A stretch of DNA of 25,287 bases from Bacillota bacterium (GCA_029239575.1 JARBUP010000006.1:1-25287); one strand, 5' to 3'; shown: positions 1 through 7,636, counted from the stretch's first letter. The notes: generated by a model not told the origin, from the sequence alone. A program made the numbers and translations.

Positions 1-1602
1 TCCGTGTTAAGGACATTAGTTATGTTTACTTTACTATTTGGTTCTGAAGTTATGTACAGGAAATATAGTTCTTTAAATTCTATAGCTTTGGCGGGGTTAA
101 TACTTACTATTGCAAATCCATTCTGGATTTTTGATGCAGGATTTCTGCTGTCATTTTCTGCAGCTTTAAGCTTGATAATTTATAATAAATATATTTTAAA
201 ATATATTAAAACTAAAAACATAATTCTAAGAGATTTTTATTTGTTTCTATTCCTACAAATATTTACTTTACCTATCTTAGCTCACTATTTTAATTACATT
301 CCTATAATGGGCATTTTTTATAATTTATTGTTAATTCCTATTTTTACTTTTATTTTAATATATAGTTTTGCATTACTGATTTTTGGTGGTTTAATAGTTA
401 ATTTTTTTATTTTCCCATTTAGAATATTTGACTATATGTTGGTAAGCTTGAGATATTTAATTAATTTTACAGAAAATTTTGCTTTTAATGGAATCATTGT
501 TCATACATTTTCGATTTTTCATAATATAATATTTTATTTGGTTTTAACGTTTATTATATATTTATATAATGAAGTAAATTTAGAAAAAAATAAAAATATA
601 CAAGTGAAGTTAAATAGAAAAGTATATATGATTGTAGAAAGTATTTTTATATGGATTATTATTTCATTTTATTTTATAACATATATTTTAACTCCTAAAT
701 TTGATGATAATTTGAATTTTAATATTATGGATGCTGGACAAGGTATGTTCATTAATGTCTCATATAAAAGTTATAATTTAATATTCGATTGTGGAAGTAC
801 AAGTAATTCAAATTTAGGTAACTACACGGTTGTACCTTATTTAATTAAAAATGGCATAGATAAAATAGATGGTGTATTTATTAGCCATTGGGATGAAGAT
901 CATTATTCTGGTTTAACAGAATTAATTAAAAGCAACATTGATGTAAAAAGAATTTTTTCTTCTTACAATTTTAAAACTGATAATATATTAAATGATAATA
1001 TGGGCAAGAAAAATATTGAAAATGATATAAATTTAAAAGAAATTTTAAGTTCTAATATTACAGTTCTAAAAAAAGATGATAATTTTAAAATAAATGAGAA
1101 TTTTAGTATAAAAATATTGTGGCCGGAAGATGAATATTTAACTGAAAATAAAAATAATTCATCATTAGTTGTAATGCTTTATTATAAAGGAAGAAAAATT
1201 TTAATTCCTGGTGATATTGAAAATGATGTTGAAAATACAATCTATGAAGATTTATCAAAATCAGATATTTTAATTGTACCACATCATGGCAGCAAAACTT
1301 CTTCTACCGATAATTTCGTAGAAGCAGTAAGCCCTAATATTGTAGTTTTTTCGTATGGTAAAAACAATTATGGGATACCTTCAGATGAAGTTATAGAAAA
1401 ATATGAAAATATAAATAGCAATATTTTAACTACTTTTGATCAAGGTGAAATTAAATTTATTTTAAAAGATGAAAAATTATATTATAATACTTATAAGGGT
1501 GAAAAATCTTATAATTATTATAAGTTGTATTTTGATTGGATAATAATTAAAATATTGGTATTTGGATTTTTCATAGGTTTAATATTTATTTATAGAAATT
1601 AA
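1..1602 (+). CDS. comEC: ComEC/Rec2 family DNA-uptake channel, 3' part
   Basis: The reading frame is open from the first base, so the gene starts outside the window; 533 codons are visible. The N-terminal half is hydrophobic and carries the end of the competence domain: 'NPFWIFDAGFLLSF' matches the family's nP...d.GFqLSf motif, followed by several membrane segments to about residue 230. The C-terminal half is a metallo-beta-lactamase-like domain, starting near 'NIMDAGQGMF' with the metal motif 'SHWDEDHYSG' and later 'LIPGDIEND' and 'VPHHGSK'. A last membrane segment sits at the extreme C terminus. In the family the membrane part forms the pore that passes single-stranded transforming DNA into the cell, and the MBL domain is thought to degrade the other strand. 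The order comEC then holA fits Bacillota synteny. The family call is secure; whether this organism is competent cannot be told. Confidence 0.93.
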   Translation, partial: SVLRTLVMFTLLFGSEVMYRKYSSLNSIALAGLILTIANPFWIFDAGFLLSFSAALSLIIYNKYILKYIKTKNIILRDFYLFLFLQIFTLPILAHYFNYIPIMGIFYNLLLIPIFTFILIYSFALLIFGGLIVNFFIFPFRIFDYMLVSLRYLINFTENFAFNGIIVHTFSIFHNIIFYLVLTFIIYLYNEVNLEKNKNIQVKLNRKVYMIVESIFIWIIISFYFITYILTPKFDDNLNFNIMDAGQGMFINVSYKSYNLIFDCGSTSNSNLGNYTVVPYLIKNGIDKIDGVFISHWDEDHYSGLTELIKSNIDVKRIFSSYNFKTDNILNDNMGKKNIENDINLKEILSSNITVLKKDDNFKINENFSIKILWPEDEYLTENKNNSSLVVMLYYKGRKILIPGDIENDVENTIYEDLSKSDILIVPHHGSKTSSTDNFVEAVSPNIVVFSYGKNNYGIPSDEVIEKYENINSNILTTFDQGEIKFILKDEKLYYNTYKGEKSYNYYKLYFDWIIIKILVFGFFIGLIFIYRN

Positions 1603-1629
1603 GATTAAATACAATAAAAGGAGTTCAAT

Positions 1630-2097
1630 ATGGAACATGAATCAGTGAAAATTATGTGGGAAAATTATACTTCACTAATAGGAAATAGTGAAACATGCAA
1701 CCAGGATACTTATGGAGTTTGGCATTTTTGTGATAATGAAAACGATGCAAACGAATTAGCTGAATTAGTAGTTAAAGGTATAAAAAAAGCTACTGCATCA
1801 TTATTTGAGTCATATTCTTTTGAAAATGAATGTATCCCAAAAGAAGGTAACTTAAATATTATTATCAATTGGGATGGAGTGGCTAAGTGTATAATAAAAA
1901 CTATAAATGTTGAATTAGTACCTTATAAAGATGTAACAGAAGAATTTGCAGCATCAGAAGGCGAAGGCGATAAGTCTTTAAATTATTGGAGAAATTGCCA
2001 TTGGGATTATTTCTCGAGAGAAATGCAGGAAATTGGTAAAGAACCAAGTGAAGATATGATTGTTGTATGTGAAAAGTTTGAGGTTGTTTATGTTTGA
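1630..2097 (+). CDS. ASCH domain-containing protein
   Basis: This is a 155-residue protein with the start well set by AAGGAG about 7 bases upstream. It has the ASCH (PUA-like) pattern: an N-terminal 'IMWENY', 'GIKKATASL', then 'NLNIIINWDGVAKCIIKT', 'VPYKDVTEEFAASEGEGD', and a late 'NYWRNCHWDYF'. ASCH domains bind RNA or nucleosides. Characterised relatives include E. coli YqfB, an N4-acetylcytidine amidohydrolase, and an ASCH ribonuclease from Zymomonas. Which activity applies here is not visible. It starts 27 bases after comEC on the same strand and overlaps the next gene by 8 bases, so the two downstream genes are probably co-translated. The domain call is solid; the function is inference. 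Confidence 0.85.
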   Translation: MEHESVKIMWENYTSLIGNSETCNQDTYGVWHFCDNENDANELAELVVKGIKKATASLFESYSFENECIPKEGNLNIIINWDGVAKCIIKTINVELVPYKDVTEEFAASEGEGDKSLNYWRNCHWDYFSREMQEIGKEPSEDMIVVCEKFEVVYV

Positions 2098-2632
2098 TAA
2101 GTTTTTTAAGAAGAAAAAAGAGAATGATATTGATCTTAAAAAACAGTTAGAAGTATTAGTTAAATTAGGGATTAGTTTAAACCCTGAAGTTACTGTACAT
2201 AATTTATTGAAAGAAATGAAGTTTGGTAAATTTGTATCTAATGATTATTTATCACTATTAATCGTGATGGGTTGTGAGTTTCAAAATTTTGATAATATCT
2301 GCATAAATTTTTCAAATAATATTTGGTATTTAGATACTGAATGTATTGAGGATAATGGTGATTATATAAGGGTAGTTGAGAGATTAATTGTTATGGCTAA
2401 TGGTGAGCTGAAAATTAACAATTTGAATGATTACATAGATATAGAAAATAAAGAAGCAAAAGTTTATTTTGAATTAAATGAAAAACTATATAATTGGGAA
2501 TTAGTTGTTGATGATGACTGGCTTGATATGAATATTTTTTCTAAGTTTAATGATTTATTAAGCGAGCTAAATTCTGATAAGAAATTTTATGTATCAGCAA
2601 TCGATCAATCAATTCTTGTGGGCATTTTTTAA
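2090..2632 (+). CDS. Hypothetical acidic protein, translationally coupled to ASCH gene
   Basis: I do not recognise the family. The start at the ATG at 2090 is preferred over one at 2060, because GAGG lies 6 bases before it and the gene then overlaps the ASCH stop codon by 8 bases, a classic coupling arrangement. The product is 180 residues, with a short Lys-rich N terminus 'MFDKFFKKKK' and then an acidic, soluble alpha/beta-looking sequence. Notable segments are 'LLIVMGCEFQ', 'WYLDTECIEDNGDY' and 'LVVDDDWLDMNIF'. No signal peptide or membrane segment is seen. The pattern resembles small single-domain cytosolic proteins scattered in Bacillota accessory regions, often next to unrelated genes. 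The tight overlap suggests joint expression with the ASCH protein; a shared function is only a guess. Confidence 0.7.
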   Translation: MFDKFFKKKKENDIDLKKQLEVLVKLGISLNPEVTVHNLLKEMKFGKFVSNDYLSLLIVMGCEFQNFDNICINFSNNIWYLDTECIEDNGDYIRVVERLIVMANGELKINNLNDYIDIENKEAKVYFELNEKLYNWELVVDDDWLDMNIFSKFNDLLSELNSDKKFYVSAIDQSILVGIF

Positions 2633-2771
2633 TAAAATACAGCTAAATGAAATAAATAAATTGATAGATGTTGAATTTGAATTTATGTAAAAATTTAATT
2701 GATAATTTATTTATGTTTATGAGTAGTATAATAGAATTATTAGAAAGTAAATATAATTGAGAAGGTGTGAA

Positions 2772-3158
2772 ATGAAAGCAAATATTAATCTTGTGACGAT
2801 TTGGACTAATGATATAGTTAAAATGAAATGTTTTTATAGTGATGTTCTCGGTTTTAAAGTTAAAAATGATCTTGGAAATTATGTTGAATTTGAAAATGCA
2901 GGTGTGAGATTTGCTATTTGTATGAGGGATGTTATGTATTCTTATAGCAGCGAATATGAGAAAAAAAGTATGGGACAATCATTTGAATTAGCGCTTCTTT
3001 GTGAAGATCCTAATGATGTAGATGAATCTTTTAAAGAAATAGTTAGAAAGGGCGCCACTCCTATACAAGAGCCAAAGAATATGCCTTGGAATCAAAGAAC
3101 TGCTTTATTTGCAGATGTAGATGGCAATATACATGAAATATTTGCAGAAATTATATAA
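2772..3158 (+). CDS. VOC family protein (glyoxalase / bleomycin-resistance fold)
   Basis: This is 128 residues. The start at ATG 2772 is chosen because AAGGTG lies about 5 bases upstream; an upstream in-frame TTG at 2757 would place that site inside the gene. The protein has two beta-alpha-beta-beta-beta modules typical of vicinal oxygen chelate proteins: 'NLVTIWTNDIVKMKCFYSDVLGFKV' type N-terminal pattern (residues about 5-29), then 'FELALLC' and the C-terminal 'TALFADVDGNIHEIFAE', where the final His/Glu pair sits in the place of a usual metal or end-of-fold motif. Members include glyoxalases, dioxygenases and drug-sequestering proteins; the substrate here is unknown. It lies alone on the plus strand, 139 bases after the preceding gene, in an accessory block between comEC and holA. 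Confidence 0.85.
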   Translation: MKANINLVTIWTNDIVKMKCFYSDVLGFKVKNDLGNYVEFENAGVRFAICMRDVMYSYSSEYEKKSMGQSFELALLCEDPNDVDESFKEIVRKGATPIQEPKNMPWNQRTALFADVDGNIHEIFAEII

Positions 3159-3205
3159 ATGTTAATAAAGCTATTAATAAATATTTTAAATTATAGGGGT
3201 AATTT

Positions 3206-3694
3206 ATGCATATTAGAAAAGCTGAACTTGAAGATTTAAATATAATAATTGAAATTTATAAAAATGCAATTAAATATTTGAATGAAAATAAAATATATCA
3301 ATGGGATGAAATTTATCCCAATAAAGCTATTCTTGAAGAAGATATATTAAAAAAAGAAATGTATATTGGAATTGTTAATAATGCTATTGTTTCTGTTGTA
3401 GTTATTAATAGTGAATATGACGAACATTATGATAATTTTAATTGGGAATGTGATAATTTTGCTGTTATTCATAGATTATGTGTAAACCCTGTTAATCAAA
3501 ATCAAAAAATAGGTAAAAATACAATGATTTTAATTGAGGAATTATTAAAAGAAAAAGGAATAAAATCTATTAGATTGGACGCTTTTTCATTAAATCCTTA
3601 TTCTTTAAGAATGTATGATAATCTTGGTTATAAAAAAGTTGGTGAAACCAATTGGAGAAAAGGACTATTTTATTTATTTGAAAAGAGAATATAA
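3206..3694 (+). CDS. GNAT family N-acetyltransferase
   Basis: This is a 162-residue single-domain protein with start ATG 3206 and an AGGGG site 7 bases upstream. It begins 'MHIRKAELEDLNIIIEIYKNAI', a standard GNAT beta1-alpha1 opening. The acetyl-CoA binding region is 'RLCVNPVNQNQKIGKNTM', with a loose version of the Q/R-x-x-G-x-G/A motif A, and it ends with 'SLRMYDNLGYKKVGE', the typical motif B with Tyr. It probably transfers an acetyl group to a small molecule or a protein N terminus; the acceptor cannot be inferred. It lies 47 bases after the VOC gene on the same strand and may share its transcript. A dispersed repeat follows directly downstream. Confidence 0.88.
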   Translation: MHIRKAELEDLNIIIEIYKNAIKYLNENKIYQWDEIYPNKAILEEDILKKEMYIGIVNNAIVSVVVINSEYDEHYDNFNWECDNFAVIHRLCVNPVNQNQKIGKNTMILIEELLKEKGIKSIRLDAFSLNPYSLRMYDNLGYKKVGETNWRKGLFYLFEKRI

Positions 3695-3725
3695 AAGTAA
3701 AATCCGGAGTGTGTATACTTATAAT

Positions 3726-3755
3726 AAGATCCTTCGCTATCATTCAGGATGACAA
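3726..3755 (+). repeat. Dispersed intergenic repeat, copy 1
   Basis: A 30-base element beginning AAGATCCTTCGCTAT and ending CAGGATGACAA. It is nearly identical to copies at 5690-5719, 6985-7014 and 7550-7578, all in the same orientation and all intergenic. The arms ATCCT and AGGAT are inverted, so a weak hairpin can form. It lies between convergent genes, and this copy has CATT where most others have GCT. Confidence 0.8.
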
Positions 3756-3824
3756 AATATATATTCTGTTGCAAGTTATAATTTGCATAAAAAAATCATG
3801 GAGTATAAATTTGTGGTAATCATA

Positions 3825-4763
3825 TTATGATTTAATTAAGCTATTTAAAATCATACCAATTATTACTAACATTATTCCTACTAAGCTGATTAATGTTGGA
3901 ATTTCATCATTAAATATTAGGACTCCACCTAATAATGTAAATATTACTTCGCCTGATTGAGTTGATTCTATAATAGCTAATTTGGTTGTATCATGGCTAA
4001 CTAAATCAGTTGCTTTAAAAAATAATATTGTAGCTATAATTCCTGAGAAAACGGCAACTATTAGTGAATTTATAACTTGTCCTTTACTTGGCAAACCTAT
4101 GGAAAACAAACCATAGGTTGCGAAAAATGCCCAAAATGGCATGCTACACAGAGTCATACCGAAAACTCTTTGAAATACATTAAATTTATTCTCACATATT
4201 TCTATCATTTTTCTATTGCCAAGAGGGTAAGCAAATGCAGCAATTACAACAGGTACAAATCCAATTAAAATTGTTTTCACATCAGGAATATTTTTTGCCT
4301 CTTCTAATTGCATTAAAAATATTCCAAATAAAATTACTGAAGACATTAAAAGTGATTTTTTAGGAATTTGATTTCTTATTTTGATAGATCCATTTTCTGT
4401 TTCCACTCTTTTAAAAAACAAAGGGGATAGAAGTGCACCAGCTACTATAGTTAATTGCCAAGTTCCTGCCACTAACCATGATGGACCGTATACTGAAGCA
4501 AAACATAATGGAGCATAAAACAATCCAAATCCTACTGTACTCCAAGTTATCCATTTAATAGGTTTTGATAATATATCCTTTAATACATCTGTTAATTGAT
4601 TTTTCATTACAACTATAATAAATAAAATTGGAATCATAAAAATATATCTTAGTGTTGAACTCCAAATCCAACTGCCTCCTGATATATTCATTTGTTGATT
4701 TAATACAAAAGTAAATGCAAAAAAGAATGATGCTAATATTCCTAATATAAGTGCTTTTTTCAT
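3825..4763 (-). CDS. EmrE/DMT-type multidrug or metabolite exporter (PF13536-like)
   Basis: This 312-residue polytopic membrane protein has roughly ten hydrophobic segments. The start ATG at 4763 has a good AAGGAG site 7 bases upstream. The opening 'MKKALILGILASFFFAFTFVLNQ' and the run 'GGSWIWSSTLRYIFMIPILF' match the putative multidrug resistance efflux transporter family, a branch of the drug/metabolite transporter superfamily. The second half repeats the fold, as in ten-helix DMT proteins, with 'AIIESTQSGEVIFTLLGGVLIFNDE' as the conserved late segment. The substrate is unknown and export is inferred from the family. It is transcribed against its neighbours, convergent with the GNAT gene at 3206 and divergent from the GNAT gene at 5085. 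Confidence 0.85.
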   Translation of the reverse strand: MKKALILGILASFFFAFTFVLNQQMNISGGSWIWSSTLRYIFMIPILFIIVVMKNQLTDVLKDILSKPIKWITWSTVGFGLFYAPLCFASVYGPSWLVAGTWQLTIVAGALLSPLFFKRVETENGSIKIRNQIPKKSLLMSSVILFGIFLMQLEEAKNIPDVKTILIGFVPVVIAAFAYPLGNRKMIEICENKFNVFQRVFGMTLCSMPFWAFFATYGLFSIGLPSKGQVINSLIVAVFSGIIATILFFKATDLVSHDTTKLAIIESTQSGEVIFTLLGGVLIFNDEIPTLISLVGIMLVIIGMILNSLIKS

Positions 4764-5084
4764 TTTATTCTCCTTAGTAAGTGATAGTAATAATATAGAT
4801 AATATATTATGATTGTTTATGTTTTACGATTTTTTTTGAAAGCGAGAGTGAAGAAAGTTGTGACAAATTATCAAACTTGGATCATTGCAATATGGTTAAC
4901 CAGTACTCTTCAAATGATAGTGAAGTTTTAAGGTATAATTTTTTGGATAGTAATTATATTATACATTTAAATTATTTTCGACACAATAGCTGTTTTACAT
5001 AATTAGCAGGTATTGGTACTTTTAAAGTCTTTAAAAATTAGATATTATATTATAATTATATTTAAGTAATATGGAGGTGTTCTC
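4764..5084. other. 321-base divergent intergenic region
   Basis: It separates the divergent exporter and acetyltransferase genes and should hold both promoters. TATAAT occurs at 5051-5056 in very AT-rich DNA, with no convincing -35 box at 5028-5033. One plus-strand frame from about 4802 to 4999 has no stop, but it has no start with a ribosome site and looks like low-information sequence. I see no RNA structure or repeat. Confidence 0.5.
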
Positions 5085-5585
5085 ATGATTGAAACAAAAC
5101 GTTTAAATATAGTTGAAGCTAAAAAAGAAGATATTGAAATCATTATGGAAATGGAAAATCATAAGGATAATAAAGATTTTGTATGCAAAGGTACATATAA
5201 AGAACATTTAGCTGAAATAAATGATGATTGTTTTTTACTGTTTGTAATAAAAAATAAAGAAGACAATTCAATAATTGGATTTGCGCTTAATAAATTAGAT
5301 TTTAAATCTAATATCTTTGAGCTTAGAAGAATTGTTATTTCTAAAAAAGGTATGGGGTATGGAAAAGAAGTTATGAATGCACTGATAAAATATGCATTTG
5401 AAGAAAGAAATATGAATCGCTTGTGGTTAGATGTATATCCTGATAATGTAATAGGTATCAAACTCTATGAAAATATTGGAATGCATTGTGACGGAATATT
5501 AAGACAAAACTATAAATCTGAAAGAGGCTATTTGGATCAGATAATATATTCTATTTTAAAAAGTGAGTACTTTCAAAATAAATAA
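5085..5585 (+). CDS. GNAT family N-acetyltransferase (RimJ/RimL-like)
   Basis: This is 166 residues, with start ATG 5085 and GGAGGTG about 7 bases upstream. The N terminus 'MIETKRLNIVEAKKEDIEIIM' is typical of the RimJ/RimL-like group, which usually opens with 'i.TeRL.lr....eD'. The acetyl-CoA site is in 'LRRIVISKKGMGYGKEVMNALIKYAF' (G-x-G-Y-G-K); the later 'LWLDVYPDNVIGIKLYENIGM' supplies the conserved Asn and Tyr of motif B. It probably acetylates an amino group on a protein or metabolite; the target is unknown. It is unrelated in detail to the other acetyltransferase at 3206, so this is not a recent duplication. It is the last gene of the accessory block before holA. Confidence 0.9.
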   Translation: MIETKRLNIVEAKKEDIEIIMEMENHKDNKDFVCKGTYKEHLAEINDDCFLLFVIKNKEDNSIIGFALNKLDFKSNIFELRRIVISKKGMGYGKEVMNALIKYAFEERNMNRLWLDVYPDNVIGIKLYENIGMHCDGILRQNYKSERGYLDQIIYSILKSEYFQNK

Positions 5586-5689
5586 ATTAAATTGGAATTA
5601 TGAAATAACTAATACTTATAGAAGACGCCGGATGAATAAACTTAAAGATGAGCACAAAAAGTGGAGAATCTATTAATAGTTGATAAAAT

Positions 5690-5719
5690 AAGATCCTTCA
5701 CTATCGCTCAGGATGACAA
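5690..5719 (+). repeat. Dispersed intergenic repeat, copy 2
   Basis: AAGATCCTTCACTATCGCTC followed by AGGATGACAA. It differs from the other copies mainly at one base (CTTCA for CTTCG). It lies in the 274-base gap before holA, which shows no other structure. Confidence 0.8.
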
Positions 5720-5859
5720 AAATAGACTTCAAATCAAGTAGATATTTATATGATATTAATATTATATACAAAATCATCAATTTATAATATAATATCGTAA
5801 GATATGGGAAATTAAAATACATATATCTTAATTTACAGTTTGATGAAATAGAGGTAAAA

Positions 5860-6891
5860 ATGAGTTATAAAATAGTATCTGATTTAATAAATAAAAGTAA
5901 AATTCCATCATGTATTTTGTTATATGGAACTGAAGATTTTTTAATTGATAAAGCAGTTAATGCTACAAAACTTAAATATATAGATGAAAATTATGAAGAT
6001 ATGAATTACATAGAGTTTGATAAAATAGAAGATGATTTTGAATCATTTTATGAATTCATAACAACATTTCCATTTTTATCTGAGAAAAAAATATGTGTAG
6101 TTAAAGAAGCAGAATTTTTAACTTCAACTAAAAGTTTAAATAAAACAGACGAAGAAAAAGTAATTAATTTTATTGAAAATAAATATGATTCTTGTATTTT
6201 AATGTTTTTAATTAAAGGTAAAAAAGCAGATTCAAGAAAAAAAATAGTTAAAATATTAAAGGAATCAAAGGCTATTTATGAAATTAATAAACTATCAGAA
6301 GGTGAACTTAGCAAATATATTCAAGATAATTTTAAAGAAAATAAAATTGATATAAACTTATTGGATGCAGATTATATTGCTAATAATTCAGGTTATTTAG
6401 AATATGAAAGCACTATTTCATTATATGAAGTGAACAATGAAATAGAAAAACTTTCATCTTATTGTATGAATGAAAAGAAAGTTAAAAGGGATGATATAGA
6501 CAATCTTATGATAAAATCCATTGAAAGCAATATTTTTAAATTAGTGGATTATATTTGTGAAAGTCAAAAGGAAAAAGCTTTAGAAATATTAGAAGATATG
6601 TTATTAAACAATACGCCTGAACAATATATTATTCATATGATTATAAGACAGTACAGAATGATTTATCAATACATTTTGTTATCAAACAAAGGTTATAATA
6701 TGGATGATATAATGGATAAAATGAAAATTAAAAAATTTGTTGCCAGCAAACTATCAAAGCTTTCTAAAAATTTGAGTGTTAAAAAAATTGATGGATACAT
6801 GGAACATTTTTTACAAATAGATAAAAAAATTAAAACTGGTGAAATAGATAAAAAGGTTGGACTTGAAATTATTACAAATGGAATTGCATGA
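5860..6891 (+). CDS. holA: DNA polymerase III delta subunit
   Basis: This is 343 residues, the usual length for the clamp-loader delta subunit. The start ATG 5860 has GAGG about 7 bases upstream. The opening 'IPSCILLYGTEDFLIDKAVN' is the family hallmark (yLl.G.E.fLi..a), followed by a degenerate AAA+ core without a P-loop, as expected for delta, which opens the sliding clamp but does not hydrolyse ATP. The segment 'FPFLSEKKICVVKEAEFL' is the conserved second stretch, and the helical C-terminal domain includes 'ILEDMLLNNTPEQYIIHMIIRQYRMI'. It acts in the cytoplasm at replication forks. Its position shortly before rpsT, gpr and spoIIP matches the B. subtilis order; a hairpin follows at 7072-7119. 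Confidence 0.93.
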   Translation: MSYKIVSDLINKSKIPSCILLYGTEDFLIDKAVNATKLKYIDENYEDMNYIEFDKIEDDFESFYEFITTFPFLSEKKICVVKEAEFLTSTKSLNKTDEEKVINFIENKYDSCILMFLIKGKKADSRKKIVKILKESKAIYEINKLSEGELSKYIQDNFKENKIDINLLDADYIANNSGYLEYESTISLYEVNNEIEKLSSYCMNEKKVKRDDIDNLMIKSIESNIFKLVDYICESQKEKALEILEDMLLNNTPEQYIIHMIIRQYRMIYQYILLSNKGYNMDDIMDKMKIKKFVASKLSKLSKNLSVKKIDGYMEHFLQIDKKIKTGEIDKKVGLEIITNGIA

Positions 6892-6984
6892 TTAATTTGA
6901 TATATTCATATTTTAATATAAAATTAATAATTTGGTTTTCTGATTTTTTAAATGTTACGAAGAATCTAAAGTGTTTAAATGAAA

Positions 6985-7014
6985 AAGATCCTTCGCTATT
7001 GCTCAGGATGACAA
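6985..7014 (+). repeat. Dispersed intergenic repeat, copy 3
   Basis: AAGATCCTTCGCTATTGCTC followed by AGGATGACAA. It lies in the 391-base gap after holA, just upstream of the 18-bp hairpin at 7072 and the multi-hairpin stretch at 7154. Confidence 0.8.
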
Positions 7015-7071
7015 GTTGCAGAAATTTAAACTATTGAGTTAATCATTGTATAATAAAATATCATTTAATAA

Positions 7072-7119
7072 TAATAAAAGCAGTTTGACAAAATTTCGTA
7101 AGTCAAACTGCTTTTATTA
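7072..7119. terminator. Perfect 18-bp hairpin, likely bidirectional terminator
   Basis: The left arm 7072-7089 (TAATAAAAGCAGTTTGAC) is perfectly complementary to the right arm 7102-7119, with a 12-base loop. The right arm runs into CTTTTATTACTTT, and the mirror strand also ends in T-rich sequence, so it could stop transcription both ways. It is the likely holA terminator, though it is 180 bases after the stop codon. Confidence 0.65.
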
Positions 7120-7153
7120 CTTTAGGAAAGTTCTATAGTATATAAAGGGTGAA

Positions 7154-7240
7154 GGGGAATTCCCCAACCTTTTAAGGAGGTTGCTCAGGCTGTGAAACAG
7201 CCGTGGGCGGGAACCATAGGGTTCAATAGTGAAAGATTGA
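7154..7240 (+). ncRNA. Candidate structured RNA: five tandem hairpins
   Basis: This is a GC-rich island (about 56% GC over 7154-7224 by hand count) in very AT-rich DNA. Five consecutive hairpins can be read. The first is GGGG-AATT-CCCC (7154-7165). The second is AACCT/AGGTT (7166-7182). The third is a longer stem GCTCA/TGGGC enclosing GGCTG-TGAAA-CAGCC (about 7183-7208). The fourth is GAACC-ATAG-GGTTC (7211-7224). The fifth is CAAT/ATTG around AGTGAAAG (7225-7240). One U-G pair in the third stem favours the plus strand as the RNA. It ends about 40 bases before the DUF2249 gene, so it may be its 5' leader or a separate small RNA. I could not match it to a riboswitch class I know. Its only FMN-riboswitch-like string (GGGTGAA...ATTCCCC) lacks the rest of that motif. 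Confidence 0.5.
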
Positions 7241-7282
7241 AGATGATTTTTATTAACAGTTAAATTAGATAGGAGAGATTAT

Positions 7283-7525
7283 ATGGAAGAATATGCAGGT
7301 AGAGTTGATATACGAGAAATAATGCCCCATGAAAATAAATATCCCACAGTTCATAAAACATTTGAATCATTGAAAGTTGGAGAAAAAATGGAGCTAATAA
7401 ATGATCATGATTTACAGCCCATGTTTAGCTATAAAATACCATTAGATTTTCCAGATCAATATGATTGGAAATATTTAGAGCAGGGACCAGAAGTATGGAG
7501 AGTTGAAGTTACTAAAATTAAATAG
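7283..7525 (+). CDS. DUF2249 domain protein
   Basis: This is an 80-residue protein consisting of one DUF2249 domain. The start ATG 7283 has AGGAGAG about 6 bases upstream. The family signature is clear: 'VDIREIMPHENKYPTVHKTFESL', then 'GEKMELINDHDLQPMF' (usual form vnDHDP.PL), and the terminal 'DWKYLEQGPEVWRVEVTKI' (usual form w.yle.gPe.WrV.I.r). The fold is TusA-like, and members are often found near nitrogen-oxide, hemerythrin or redox genes, but the biochemical role is unsettled. It stands alone between holA and rpsT, is preceded by the hairpin-rich stretch at 7154-7240, and is followed by a dispersed repeat and a terminator. Confidence 0.88.
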   Translation: MEEYAGRVDIREIMPHENKYPTVHKTFESLKVGEKMELINDHDLQPMFSYKIPLDFPDQYDWKYLEQGPEVWRVEVTKIK

Positions 7526-7549
7526 TTATTTTGAGTACATTGAAATAAT

Positions 7550-7578
7550 AAGATCCTTCGCTACGCTCAGGATGACAG
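7550..7578 (+). repeat. Dispersed intergenic repeat, copy 4
   Basis: AAGATCCTTCGCTACGCTCA followed by GGATGACAG. It is one base shorter in the middle than copies 1-3. It lies 25 bases after the DUF2249 stop codon. Confidence 0.8.
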
Positions 7579-7604
7579 AAATAAAAATAATACTTTGTCA
7601 TAAA

Positions 7605-7628
7605 AAAAAGACCCATAGGGGTCTTTTT
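7605..7628. terminator. Bidirectional intrinsic terminator
   Basis: AAAAAGACCC (7605-7614) and GGGTCTTTTT (7619-7628) form a perfect 10-bp stem with a 4-base loop. It has a T-run on the plus side and a run of A (T on the minus strand) on the other. It sits between the convergent DUF2249 and rpsT genes and can serve both. Confidence 0.85.
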
Positions 7629-7636
7629 AATTTTTC

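Noticed and set aside
2643..2978. Minus-strand open frame overlapping the VOC gene
   Set aside because: It is antisense to a gene with clear family motifs, is of low complexity (Ile/Asn/Phe/His-rich), and has no ribosome site.
4802..4999. Plus-strand frame without stops in the gap between the exporter and acetyltransferase genes
   Set aside because: There is no start codon with a ribosome site and no recognisable sequence; an inner ATG gives only about 34 residues. Chance openness or an unrecognisable remnant is more likely.
1630..5585. A defence island or toxin-antitoxin system in the accessory block
   Set aside because: ASCH, VOC, GNAT and exporter genes do not form a known system; the two GNAT proteins have no small antitoxin partner (no RHH-type gene) next to them.
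7146..7170. Similarity to an FMN riboswitch (GGGTGAA...ATTCCCC)
   Set aside because: Only this string agrees; the conserved multi-stem junction segments are absent, and the downstream gene has no link to riboflavin.
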